From: Aquitalea pelogenes
GTDB lineage: Bacteria; Pseudomonadota; Gammaproteobacteria; Burkholderiales; Chromobacteriaceae
Direction: 5' to 3'
DNA length: 64,000 nt
Assembly (NCBI RefSeq): GCF_001515305.1
Contig: NZ_LNQV01000019.1
Location: 1 to 64,000 of the forward strand
The notes under the pieces were generated by a model. It was not told the origin of the DNA. It searched no databases and was given only the letters and a program-made list of their open reading frames with translations. Shown piece after piece: positions 1-6,976 of this stretch. The position numbers were made by a program, and so were the translations under genes. Positions within the stretch are counted from its first letter, which is position 1, and each line of letters starts with the position of its first letter.

Positions 1-2
1 TG

Positions 3-905
3 GCCGACAGCCCGCGCCCGCGCGAGCTGGTGGGGGCATCCATCGGCAGCTGGCGCTTTGCCTGTGCCATGCAGGCAAAGCCGCAACAAGCCCTGGCCCG
101 GCTGGCCGAACGCTATACCGCGGAATGCTATGCCGACGATGTCGACATGGCCGGCATTACCGCACAAACCCGGCAGATGCTGCAGGACATCCTCGGCCCG
201 GACGGCCTGCAAGCCATCCTGCACCACCCGCATTACCGTTTGTCCTTGCTGCTGGTGGCATCGCACGGTTTGTTAAGGCATGAGGCACCGGCCTTGCTAC
301 TGCCCGGCCTGGCCTTTGGCGCCACGCTCAACGGCCTTCGCCGCAGCTTGCTGCGCCACTGTTTCAGCCGGGTGATTTGCCACGATGCCCGCAGCAGTCT
401 GCATTTTGTTCCGCACGATGGCCTGCCCACCCGTTTGCTTGCGCTGGGTGAACATAATCTGGCTGCCGCGCTGATGGGCAGCGTGGCCATACCGGGGGTA
501 TTGCACGGGGTAAGCCTGCCGGGCGCGCAAGCTGGCGTATACCGGGATGGCGGCTTGCTGGATTACCACCTGGACCTGCCCTTTGCCAGTCAGGATGACA
601 TCACGCTGTATCCGCATTTCGGCCCGCGCATCGTGCCGGGCTGGTTCGACAAATTCCTTCCCTGGCGTCAACACCAGCCGGCCAACCATGGCAATACCCT
701 GCTGCTTTGCCCTTCCGCCGACTATCTGGCGCGACTGCCTGGCGGCAAGCTGCCGGACCGCAGCGACTTCAAGCGCTTTCGCGGCCAGGACAAGCTGCGG
801 CAGCAGCAGTGGCGCACCGCCTGTGCCGAAAGCCAGCGCCTGGGGGACGCCTGGCTGGAATGGCTGGCGCGCGGCTGCTCGCTGGACTTGGTGGAAGCGC
901 TCTAG
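3..905 (+). CDS. Patatin-like phospholipase, 5' end outside the window
   Basis: The frame is open from the left edge, so the true start lies upstream. A patatin nucleophile motif GASIG is read at about 33-47, and the matching Asp motif DGG sits late in the protein (RDGGLLDYH, near 544-570). Together they give the Ser-Asp dyad of patatin-like lipid acyl hydrolases. About 300 residues are visible. The glycine-rich oxyanion region expected before the nucleophile is missing because of the edge. No signal peptide can be judged. A bidirectional hairpin terminator follows. Patatin-fold hydrolase is a safe call from the dyad; the substrate is unknown. Confidence 0.75.
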   Translation, partial: ADSPRPRELVGASIGSWRFACAMQAKPQQALARLAERYTAECYADDVDMAGITAQTRQMLQDILGPDGLQAILHHPHYRLSLLLVASHGLLRHEAPALLLPGLAFGATLNGLRRSLLRHCFSRVICHDARSSLHFVPHDGLPTRLLALGEHNLAAALMGSVAIPGVLHGVSLPGAQAGVYRDGGLLDYHLDLPFASQDDITLYPHFGPRIVPGWFDKFLPWRQHQPANHGNTLLLCPSADYLARLPGGKLPDRSDFKRFRGQDKLRQQQWRTACAESQRLGDAWLEWLARGCSLDLVEAL

Positions 906-928
906 CGATTGCGGCTGGATGACCAAAC

Positions 929-956
929 AAAAAGCCCCCGAACGGGGGCTTTGGTT
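929..956. terminator. Bidirectional rho-independent terminator
   Basis: Hairpin AAAGCCCCCG-AA-CGGGGGCTTT with A-rich left and T-rich right flanks, lying between the convergent patatin gene and the polyamine-binding protein gene. It can serve both. Confidence 0.85.
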
Positions 957-975
957 TGCTGTCAGGCAATCAGGC

Positions 976-2067
976 TCAGCCGGCACGGCCCAGCTTGAAG
1001 TTCTGCCACAGGCGGGAATAGATGCGCAGGGTTTTCGGGTCTACCGACTTCATGATGAAGCCCTTCTTCACATCGTCAGCCGTCGGGAAAATGCTGCGGT
1101 CAGCCAGATACTTCTTGTCGATGAAAGGACGTGCAGCCAGGCTACCCGGTGCATAGGTCACCTTGTTGGCATTGGCTGCAGCAACATGCGGGTCCAGCGT
1201 GTAGTTGATGAAGGCCAGTGCGTTGGCAACATTGGCGGCATCCTTCGGAATGGTCATGCTGTCCACCCAGAAGGCAACACCGGTCGACGGCATCAGTACC
1301 TTGATGTTGACGCCACGCTTGGCTTCTTCGGCACGACGCTTGGCGATATTCAGGTCGCCACCGTAACCCATGGCCAGACATACGTCACCATTGGCAACGT
1401 CGTTGATGTAGCCGGAGGAGGAGAACTGGGTGATGCTGGCACGAATGGCAGCCAGCTGTGGTGATACAGCCTTGTAGTCAGCCTCGTTGTTGCTGCCCGG
1501 CTGCTTGCCGTAGTAGTGCAGCACCTTGGGCAGCACATCCGATGCCGAGTCCAGCACGCTGACACCACAAGACTTCAGCTTGGAAACATATTCCGGCTTG
1601 AACAGCAGGTCCCATTCATTGGCCGGCAGCTTGCCGCCCAGGGCCTTCTTCACCTTGTCTTCGTTGATACCCAGGGTAATCACACCCCAGAAGTAAGGTA
1701 CGGCAAACTTGTTGCCCGGGTCGGATGCTTCCATCAGCTTGAGCAGGGCCGGGTCCAGGTTCTTGTAATTGGGGATCTTGCTCTTGTCCAGCGGCTGGAA
1801 CAGACCACCCTTGATGCCTACTTCCAGCACATTGTTGGACGGTACGGTGATGTCGTAGCCGGAGTGACCGGTCACCAGCTTGGCATTCAGCGTTTCCATG
1901 CTGTCGTAAACGTCGTAACGCACCTTGATGCCGGTTTTCTTGCTGAAATCCGGTACGGTGGTCGGTGCAATGTAGTCAGACCAGTTATAGATGTTTACGA
2001 CCGGTGCGCCGGCCTGAGCTGCCAGTGCAGTGGCGGCCAGCAGGCCACCGATAATCATTTTTTTCAT
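976..2067 (-). CDS. potF: Periplasmic polyamine-binding protein of an ABC transporter (PotF/SpuD type)
   Basis: A 363-residue periplasmic solute-binding protein. It starts MKKMIIGG with a signal peptide ending AQA-GA, followed by YNWSDYIAP, typical of PotD/PotF polyamine-binding proteins. The start at 2067 is preferred over an upstream in-frame one because it has a GGAG ribosome-binding site and begins directly with the signal peptide. Length and the continuing PotF-like sequence (TVPDFSKKTGIKVRYDVYDS) fit putrescine/spermidine binding. No permease or ATPase gene is beside it, so it must work with components encoded elsewhere. Putrescine versus spermidine preference cannot be decided from what is visible. 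Confidence 0.88.
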   Translation of the reverse strand: MKKMIIGGLLAATALAAQAGAPVVNIYNWSDYIAPTTVPDFSKKTGIKVRYDVYDSMETLNAKLVTGHSGYDITVPSNNVLEVGIKGGLFQPLDKSKIPNYKNLDPALLKLMEASDPGNKFAVPYFWGVITLGINEDKVKKALGGKLPANEWDLLFKPEYVSKLKSCGVSVLDSASDVLPKVLHYYGKQPGSNNEADYKAVSPQLAAIRASITQFSSSGYINDVANGDVCLAMGYGGDLNIAKRRAEEAKRGVNIKVLMPSTGVAFWVDSMTIPKDAANVANALAFINYTLDPHVAAANANKVTYAPGSLAARPFIDKKYLADRSIFPTADDVKKGFIMKSVDPKTLRIYSRLWQNFKLGRAG

Positions 2068-2198
2068 TGTTTCCCAACTCCTTCGGTACAGGTTTGTTGC
2101 ATCATGCCTGTTTAGCATATCAGTACATTTGTGATCAAATCTACCATTTCCTTAAACAGCCTTCATCCGCTGCTTGTGGAAAATGCCATGCAGAATGC

Positions 2199-2225
2199 AA
2201 AAAGCCGCCAAATATGGCGGCTTTC
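2199..2225 (-). terminator. Rho-independent terminator after hslO
   Basis: On the minus strand AAAGCCGCCA-TAT-TTGGCGGCTTTTT: a GC stem followed by T's, 37 bases past the hslO stop. Confidence 0.8.
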
Positions 2226-2261
2226 ATGCGTAGAGGCAAGTGTAGTCGGCCTGTGCTCAAC

Positions 2262-3140
2262 TTAATGGCGCGCTTCGCGTACGGCGGCAACCAGGTCGTA
2301 ATCGAACAGCTCGTTGGCGTCCTCTTCGTCAAACACATAATGCTGGTTGCAGTAGTCGCAGACAATTTCCACACTGCCCTGCTCCACCAGCACCTCACCC
2401 ACCTCCTGACCGCCCAGCATCTTCAGCATATTGCCCACGCGCTCGCGGCTGCAATTGCAGGAAAAGCTGACGGCTTCGGGTTCGAACACCCGCACGGTTT
2501 CTTCATGGAACAGGCGGTGCAGGATGTCGGCTGCCGGCAGGGTCAGCAACTCGTCGGCTTGCAGTGTGCCACCCAGAATGCGGACGCGGTCCCAGCCTTC
2601 CGGCTCGCCATGGCCGTCGGGCAGGCGTTGCAGCAGCATGCCGGCTGCAGTGCTGTCATTGCTGGCCAGTACCAGGCGGGTATCCAGCTGCTCGGAACGC
2701 AGCATGTAGTTTTCCAGCATCTGGCCGATGCTGTCGCCTTCCAGCGCTACAATGCCTTGCCAGGTTTGCGACTTGTCCAGCTTGGGTTCGAGCGTGATGA
2801 CAAACTGTCCGGCACCACCCAGCAAATCCAGAATGGGAGCTTCGGGCAGGTCGCCATCCCACTTGGCAGTAGCGCGCACCGTGCGGTCATGGTTGCACTC
2901 CACCACGGCCAGGCGCAGCGGGCCGCTGCCATGCAATTGCAGGATGAGGGCACCGTCAAATTTCAGGTTGGCCGACATCAGCTGCGCAGCTGCCATCATC
3001 TGGCCCAGAATGTTCTTGAGCGGTGCGGGATAGGCACGGCGGGCCAGCACCTGTTGCCAGGCGCCATCCAGACGGACCAGTGCGCCGCGCACCGGTGCGC
3101 CATCAAACAGGAATCGTTGCAAAGTATCGTGTTGGCTCAT
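2262..3140 (-). CDS. hslO: Hsp33 redox-regulated chaperone
   Basis: A 292-residue protein matching Hsp33, a cytoplasmic holdase activated by oxidation and heat. The redox switch is visible in the C-terminal part as CNC followed about 30 residues later by CDYC, the four zinc-binding cysteines. The N-terminal part (LFDGAPVRGALVRL) is typical of the family. It starts two bases after the stop of the BPH proteasome-homologue gene, and its ribosome-binding site (AAGGAA) lies in the last codons of that gene, so the two are probably co-transcribed and translationally coupled. This places an oxidative-stress chaperone and a self-compartmentalising peptidase in one unit. Confidence 0.95.
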   Translation of the reverse strand: MSQHDTLQRFLFDGAPVRGALVRLDGAWQQVLARRAYPAPLKNILGQMMAAAQLMSANLKFDGALILQLHGSGPLRLAVVECNHDRTVRATAKWDGDLPEAPILDLLGGAGQFVITLEPKLDKSQTWQGIVALEGDSIGQMLENYMLRSEQLDTRLVLASNDSTAAGMLLQRLPDGHGEPEGWDRVRILGGTLQADELLTLPAADILHRLFHEETVRVFEPEAVSFSCNCSRERVGNMLKMLGGQEVGEVLVEQGSVEIVCDYCNQHYVFDEEDANELFDYDLVAAVREARH

Positions 3141-3142
3141 GT

Positions 3143-3730
3143 TTATTCCTTGGCGGTGTCCTCTGCCACTTCTACGGTATAGACGGTCATCGGCAAGCAG
3201 GAATTGACGTCGAATTCACAACCGGCACGTACGCCCAGCTCGGCAATTTCACGTGCGGTCAAATCCTGCTCGTAAGCGGCAAACATCGCACCCATGGCGA
3301 ATTTGCGACCCGAGCCTATCGCCCAGAAACGCGAAAACTGGTAGATCTCGCGCATGGGGTAAACACCGAAAATACCGTGGGGATTGGCAATCACCACCAT
3401 CATCTGGCTGGATTCATAAGGGTCTTCCTCGTCCTCTTCCGGACGCAGGTAAAACCCGTCTTTCAATTTGGGATGCAGCTTGCGAAAGGTATCGAAAATG
3501 CCTTTGCGGCTGGAGAAATCCTTTTTCTTCAGTTCCTTCAGCGCACCTTGCAGCACCAGGTCATGGGCGGCAGAACCGGAAATGGCAAGATAGCTGTCTG
3601 CATGCTGGAAAATCTTGTTATGGAAACAGTCGTAGTTGGCCAGTAGTTTCTGGTCGTCACCAAAGGTGGTCTGGCTGTCGGCGGCAATGGCAATCTGCCC
3701 GCCTTTTCTTACTGCCACAATGGTTGTCAT
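3143..3730 (-). CDS. bph: Betaproteobacterial proteasome homologue (BPH), HslV-related Ntn hydrolase
   Basis: A 195-residue Ntn-hydrolase with the proteasome beta/HslV fold. After Met removal the mature protein starts Thr-Thr-Ile-Val-Ala-Val, giving the catalytic Thr1. Asp17 is in place (AIAADSQ), and a lysine (FHNKIF, about residue 38) may replace HslV Lys33. The AIGSGRKFAMGA segment matches the conserved HslV AIGSGGNYA motif. The sequence differs from true HslV (no GDGQ motif) and from Anbu. It fits the family called BPH, described in betaproteobacteria as a peptidase-like double-ring particle. No HslU-type ATPase gene is adjacent. The start at 3730 is chosen because it puts Thr directly after Met; an upstream in-frame start would bury the catalytic Thr. 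Confidence 0.85.
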   Translation of the reverse strand: MTTIVAVRKGGQIAIAADSQTTFGDDQKLLANYDCFHNKIFQHADSYLAISGSAAHDLVLQGALKELKKKDFSSRKGIFDTFRKLHPKLKDGFYLRPEEDEEDPYESSQMMVVIANPHGIFGVYPMREIYQFSRFWAIGSGRKFAMGAMFAAYEQDLTAREIAELGVRAGCEFDVNSCLPMTVYTVEVAEDTAKE

Positions 3731-3811
3731 TGCCGGATGCGCCTGCTTGCAAGGGAAGGGGCTAATATAGGGCCGCATGGCAAAAATGCAAGCCTGCCGC
3801 GCAACAGGCAA

Positions 3812-3832
3812 CAAGCCGACTTGCGTCGGCCT
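3812..3832 (-). terminator. Candidate terminator after the L,D-transpeptidase gene
   Basis: Minus-strand hairpin GCCGAC-GCAA-GTCGGC followed by TTGTTGCCTGTT. The T tract is interrupted, so this is moderate evidence. Confidence 0.5.
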
Positions 3833-3856
3833 GTAACCCTGACTGCCCAGCCCTGC

Positions 3857-4762
3857 TTACAGCACCACGGCGGGCTTTTTCACAGGCTTGAGCTTGTTAC
3901 CGGCTGAATTATAGGACTGCGGATTCGTCACATTCTGCGGCTCGGCCTGCTGCTCCACTGGCATGCCCTCCTTGGGCGGCAGGGATAGCCAGCGCACGGC
4001 GGCCAGTTCACCCGGCACACCGGGCTGGTGCTTGCAGGTGAGGCACACCGGCTTGCCGCTGCGCTCTTTCAAGGCCTGGTCTACCCGACGCCCCACCACG
4101 GCAACGCCGTGGGTGCGTTGCCACTCCAGCAGGCTGTCGGCCAGATGGGGGAAGGACGGGTCATCCTGCTTGTAATGGTTTTTATAGGCGGTGAGCCACA
4201 AATCGCCGGCCGGGTCCTGATTCAGCAATACCGTCTGATAGGCAATGGTGACCGCCGCGCCCTTTTGCACGGCATCGGCCAGGCTGAGAGCATCCGGGTT
4301 CTTCAGACGGATGCAGCCATGGCTGCGAAAACCGGGAACGGAAGCCGGCGCATTGGTACCGTGAAAACCCAGCCCCAGACGAGCCTCGCCAAAGCGGATG
4401 AACACCGGGCCCAGCGGATTATCCGGCCCCGGCGGCACCACGGTGAGCACCGGCTTGCCCTGGTTCTTCTGCTCTTCCTGAATGGATTTGGGCACATGCC
4501 AGCTGGGATCACGGTACACCCCGGTAATGGCATAGCTGCCAATCGGGGTCTGGGTCAGCATCTTGCCGACCGCCACCGGGTAAATCCTTTGCAACTGGCC
4601 GTCCTGATAAAAAAACAGGCGGGCCTGCGGCAGATTCACCACCAGATGCTGACCGGCCTGACTCAGCTGGATATCAGGCTCGGGCATGCTGGCAGCCATG
4701 ATCGACGCAGAGGAGGACACCCAGACAGCAGCAGGAACAAGAAAGGAAAGCGACAACTTCAT
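3857..4762 (-). CDS. L,D-transpeptidase of the YkuD/ErfK family
   Basis: A 301-residue exported protein. The N-terminal signal sequence starts [15 protein letters not shown] YkuD domain follows, with the conserved His (GFHGTN) and the SHGCIRLKN catalytic box containing the active-site Cys. Such enzymes form 3-3 peptidoglycan cross-links or attach proteins to peptidoglycan in the periplasm. The C-terminal third, after about residue 190, lies beyond the catalytic domain and carries a CLTC Cys pair and a Pro/Lys-rich end. Start 4762 is chosen because it begins at the signal peptide; an upstream in-frame extension would precede it with non-signal sequence. Divergent from rlmD. Confidence 0.9.
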   Translation of the reverse strand: MKLSLSFLVPAAVWVSSSASIMAASMPEPDIQLSQAGQHLVVNLPQARLFFYQDGQLQRIYPVAVGKMLTQTPIGSYAITGVYRDPSWHVPKSIQEEQKNQGKPVLTVVPPGPDNPLGPVFIRFGEARLGLGFHGTNAPASVPGFRSHGCIRLKNPDALSLADAVQKGAAVTIAYQTVLLNQDPAGDLWLTAYKNHYKQDDPSFPHLADSLLEWQRTHGVAVVGRRVDQALKERSGKPVCLTCKHQPGVPGELAAVRWLSLPPKEGMPVEQQAEPQNVTNPQSYNSAGNKLKPVKKPAVVL

Positions 4763-4900
4763 TGCGCACCAGACCCATGGTTTTTCACGAAAAACATGAT
4801 AACAGAAATCAGCAAATTCCCGCCCCGGCAAAAACCCCTGCGCAGCAGCGCATATTTTGAGAAAATCCCGGTTTTACGCCTGATTTCCCACATCAATACA

Positions 4901-6490
4901 ATGACTCAGCAACAGACCATTGCTCTGGTCGAATCCCTTGACCACGAAGGCCGCGGGGTCGCCCACGTCGACGGCAAGACCATTTTCATCGACGGTGCAT
5001 TACCTTATGAAAAGGTAATATACAGCGCATACCGCAAAAAACCCACGTACGAAAACGCCGACACCACCAGCGTGCTGAAGGAAAGCTTCATGCGCACCAC
5101 GCCGCGTTGCCCGCACTTCGGGACCTGTGGCGGCTGCTCGATGCAGCATGTGGAATTCACCGCCCAGGTGGCCATCAAGCAGCGCGTACTGGAAGACAAC
5201 CTCAAATTCATCGGCAAGGTTAAGGCTGAGCGTATTCTCACCCCGATTGCCGGCCCCACCTGGCATTACCGTCACCGTGCGCGCCTGTCGGCCCGCATGG
5301 TGCCGAAGAAAGGCGGCGTGCTGGTGGGCTTCCACGAAAAGCATTCCAGCTATATCGCAGAAATGCGTGAATGCCATATTCTGCCGAAAAACATCTCCGA
5401 CATGATCATGCCGCTGCGCGAGATGATCGCCAGACTGTCGATCAACAGCCGCATGCCGCAAGTGGAAGTAGCGGTGGGCGACAAGGTGGACATTCTGGTA
5501 TTCCGCAATATGGATGCCATCAATGCCGCCGATGAAAAGCTGCTGCAACAGTTTGCCGACACCCATCGCCAGCCCGATCGTCCGGTACAGATCTGGCTGC
5601 AACCCGGCGGCCCGGACACCTGCTACCCCATCTATCCGCTGGATGCACCGCGCCTGACCTACAGCCTGCCGCAATACAGCGTGGAAATGCCGTACTACCC
5701 CACCGAATTCACCCAGGTGAACCCGCAAATCAACGCGGTGATGGTATCGCGTGCGCTTGGCTTCCTCGACCCGCAGCCGGGCGAGCGCATTGCCGACATG
5801 TTCTGCGGCATCGGCAACTTCACCCTGCCCATTGCCCGCTCCGGTGCCACCGTGCACGGCATGGAAGGCAGCCAGGCACTGGTGAAGCGTGCTGTGGAAA
5901 ACGCCACCCACAACGGCCTGCAGGACAAGGTGAGCTATGAAATGGCCAACCTGTTTGAAGTCACGCCGGAAAGCTTTGCCGCGCTGGGCAAATTCGACAA
6001 GATGCTGGTCGACCCGCCACGCGACGGCGCCATCCAGCTGCTCAAGGCCATGACCGACGACACCGCGCCGCAGCGCATTGTCTATGTGTCCTGTAACCCG
6101 GCCACGCTGGCACGCGACGCTGGCGTACTGGTGCACACCAAGGGCTACACCCTCAAGGCGGCAGGCATCATTAACATGTTCCCGCACACCGCCCACGTCG
6201 AGTCCGTCGCCTGGTTCGAAAAAACCGGCCCGGCCAAGAGCCTGAAGGAAGTGGCTGACATGGAAGCGGCGGAAGAAGCCATCCGCGAAGCCAAGCGTCA
6301 GGCCCGCAAGCAGCAGGAAGCCGAGGCAGAAGCCCGCAAACAGGCGGAACTGGCGGAAAAAGCCGCTGCCAAGGAAGCCCGCCGTCAGCACTATCTGGCC
6401 AACAAGGACTACTACGACGCCCGTAGTGCTGCCCAGCAGCAGGCACGCGATGTCGCTGCCGCTGGCGAGGATGCTTCCAGCAAGGAATAA
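4901..6490 (+). CDS. rlmD: 23S rRNA (uracil-1939-C5)-methyltransferase with a long charged C-terminal tail
   Basis: RlmD/RumA methylates 23S rRNA U1939 using SAM. Visible parts in order: an N-terminal TRAM-like RNA-binding segment (about 1-60); an iron-sulfur cysteine cluster (C70, C76, C79 and a later CH near residue 161); the SAM-binding [19 protein letters not shown]; and the catalytic [12 protein letters not shown]. The core ends near residue 450. About 75 further residues form an Ala/Glu/Lys/Gln-rich, probably coiled-coil tail ([19 protein letters not shown]) absent from the 433-residue E. coli enzyme. The start at 4901 is set by family alignment; upstream in-frame sequence is antisense to the L,D-transpeptidase. 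No strong ribosome-binding site is seen. Confidence 0.93.
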   Translation: MTQQQTIALVESLDHEGRGVAHVDGKTIFIDGALPYEKVIYSAYRKKPTYENADTTSVLKESFMRTTPRCPHFGTCGGCSMQHVEFTAQVAIKQRVLEDNLKFIGKVKAERILTPIAGPTWHYRHRARLSARMVPKKGGVLVGFHEKHSSYIAEMRECHILPKNISDMIMPLREMIARLSINSRMPQVEVAVGDKVDILVFRNMDAINAADEKLLQQFADTHRQPDRPVQIWLQPGGPDTCYPIYPLDAPRLTYSLPQYSVEMPYYPTEFTQVNPQINAVMVSRALGFLDPQPGERIADMFCGIGNFTLPIARSGATVHGMEGSQALVKRAVENATHNGLQDKVSYEMANLFEVTPESFAALGKFDKMLVDPPRDGAIQLLKAMTDDTAPQRIVYVSCNPATLARDAGVLVHTKGYTLKAAGIINMFPHTAHVESVAWFEKTGPAKSLKEVADMEAAEEAIREAKRQARKQQEAEAEARKQAELAEKAAAKEARRQHYLANKDYYDARSAAQQQARDVAAAGEDASSKE

Positions 6491-6547
6491 GCTGTTTTAG
6501 GTGTTTGCCTGTAGCGTTCGACCCCGGTTGTCACCCCGGAGCGAACC

Positions 6548-6649
6548 ATGCAGGCGCACCTGACCGACAGCTATATATCCAGAATCAAGACCCCGGATTC
6601 ACGTGTTGAACTCAAGGACACGCGGATACCGGGGTTTGTTTTTGTCTGA
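6548..6649 (+). pseudogene. Remnant of the N-terminus of a phage-type tyrosine integrase
   Basis: A 33-codon frame with a ribosome-binding site (CGGAGCGAACC before ATG) encodes LTDSYISRIKTP, then VELKDTRIPGF, then stops. This pattern (LTD..I..LK.P...E..DT.IPGF) is the conserved beginning of the N-terminal arm-binding domain of tyrosine integrases of prophages and islands. No catalytic domain follows, so it is a broken remnant. It lies at the boundary between the core gene rlmD and the calpain/secretion island, where an integrase scar would be expected if the island came in by site-specific recombination. The match is short, so confidence is moderate. Confidence 0.55.
6590..6643 (+). terminator. 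Possible terminator for rlmD overlapping the integrase remnant
   Basis: ACCCCGG (6590-6596) pairs with CCGGGGT (6629-6635), an inner CGTGT/ACACG stem strengthens it, and TTGTTTTT follows. The long interrupted stem makes this tentative. Confidence 0.4.
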
Positions 6650-6794
6650 CTTCAGCGCTGTTTCAGTGACGTCGGTGCGAGTCAGGGAGGCGGGGGTTGT
6701 GTATTGGCAGCCTTGTATTACTCATGGCCTGATAGCATTCATAAACAACCCTATAAAATATGTGGTTTAACAGCGACAATCCACAAATTAACAA

Positions 6795-6824
6795 TTGTAA
6801 ATAAAGAAAAATCCCCTCTAGAAT
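6795..6824 (+). promoter_or_regulatory. Sigma-70-type promoter for the riboswitch-calpain transcript
   Basis: TTGTAA at 6795-6800 and TAGAAT at 6819-6824 are separated by 18 bases in an AT-rich stretch. The expected transcription start (about 6831) falls just before the first base of the riboswitch aptamer, which supports this choice. Confidence 0.6.
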
Positions 6825-6833
6825 CCGATCATT

Positions 6834-6913
6834 ACAGGCAAAGCCGGTGAAAGCCGGTGACGCAAAACTAAAGGGACTACCGGAGGCCTTGCCCCCATGT
6901 CAGCCAGTTGCCC
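6834..6913 (+). promoter_or_regulatory. Cyclic-di-GMP-I (GEMM-I) riboswitch aptamer
   Basis: The leader shows the class-I c-di-GMP aptamer layout. Closing stem GGCAA (6837-6841) pairs with TTGCC (6908-6912). A hairpin CCGGT-GAAA-GCCGG (6844-6857) is capped by the GNRA tetraloop that docks in this class. It is followed directly by the signature TGACGCAAA (6858-6866). AGCCAGTTGCC at the 3' side matches the tetraloop-receptor strand. It sits between a good promoter and the calpain-family gene, so c-di-GMP binding most likely controls that gene. ON or OFF logic cannot be told by eye. The second stem pairs less cleanly than in the textbook examples. Confidence 0.8.
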
Positions 6914-6930
6914 GCCACGCGATGCGTGGC
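6914..6930 (+). promoter_or_regulatory. Perfect hairpin next to the aptamer, candidate expression platform
   Basis: GCCACGC-GAT-GCGTGGC, a 7-bp perfect stem starting right after the aptamer closing stem. No U-tract follows, so it is not a standard terminator. It may compete with aptamer folding or affect access to the ribosome-binding site about 35 bases downstream. Confidence 0.45.
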
Positions 6931-6976
6931 TGCATGTGTACCTTTGGGTTTGTCGGATACTACTGAAGGAAAGCAC

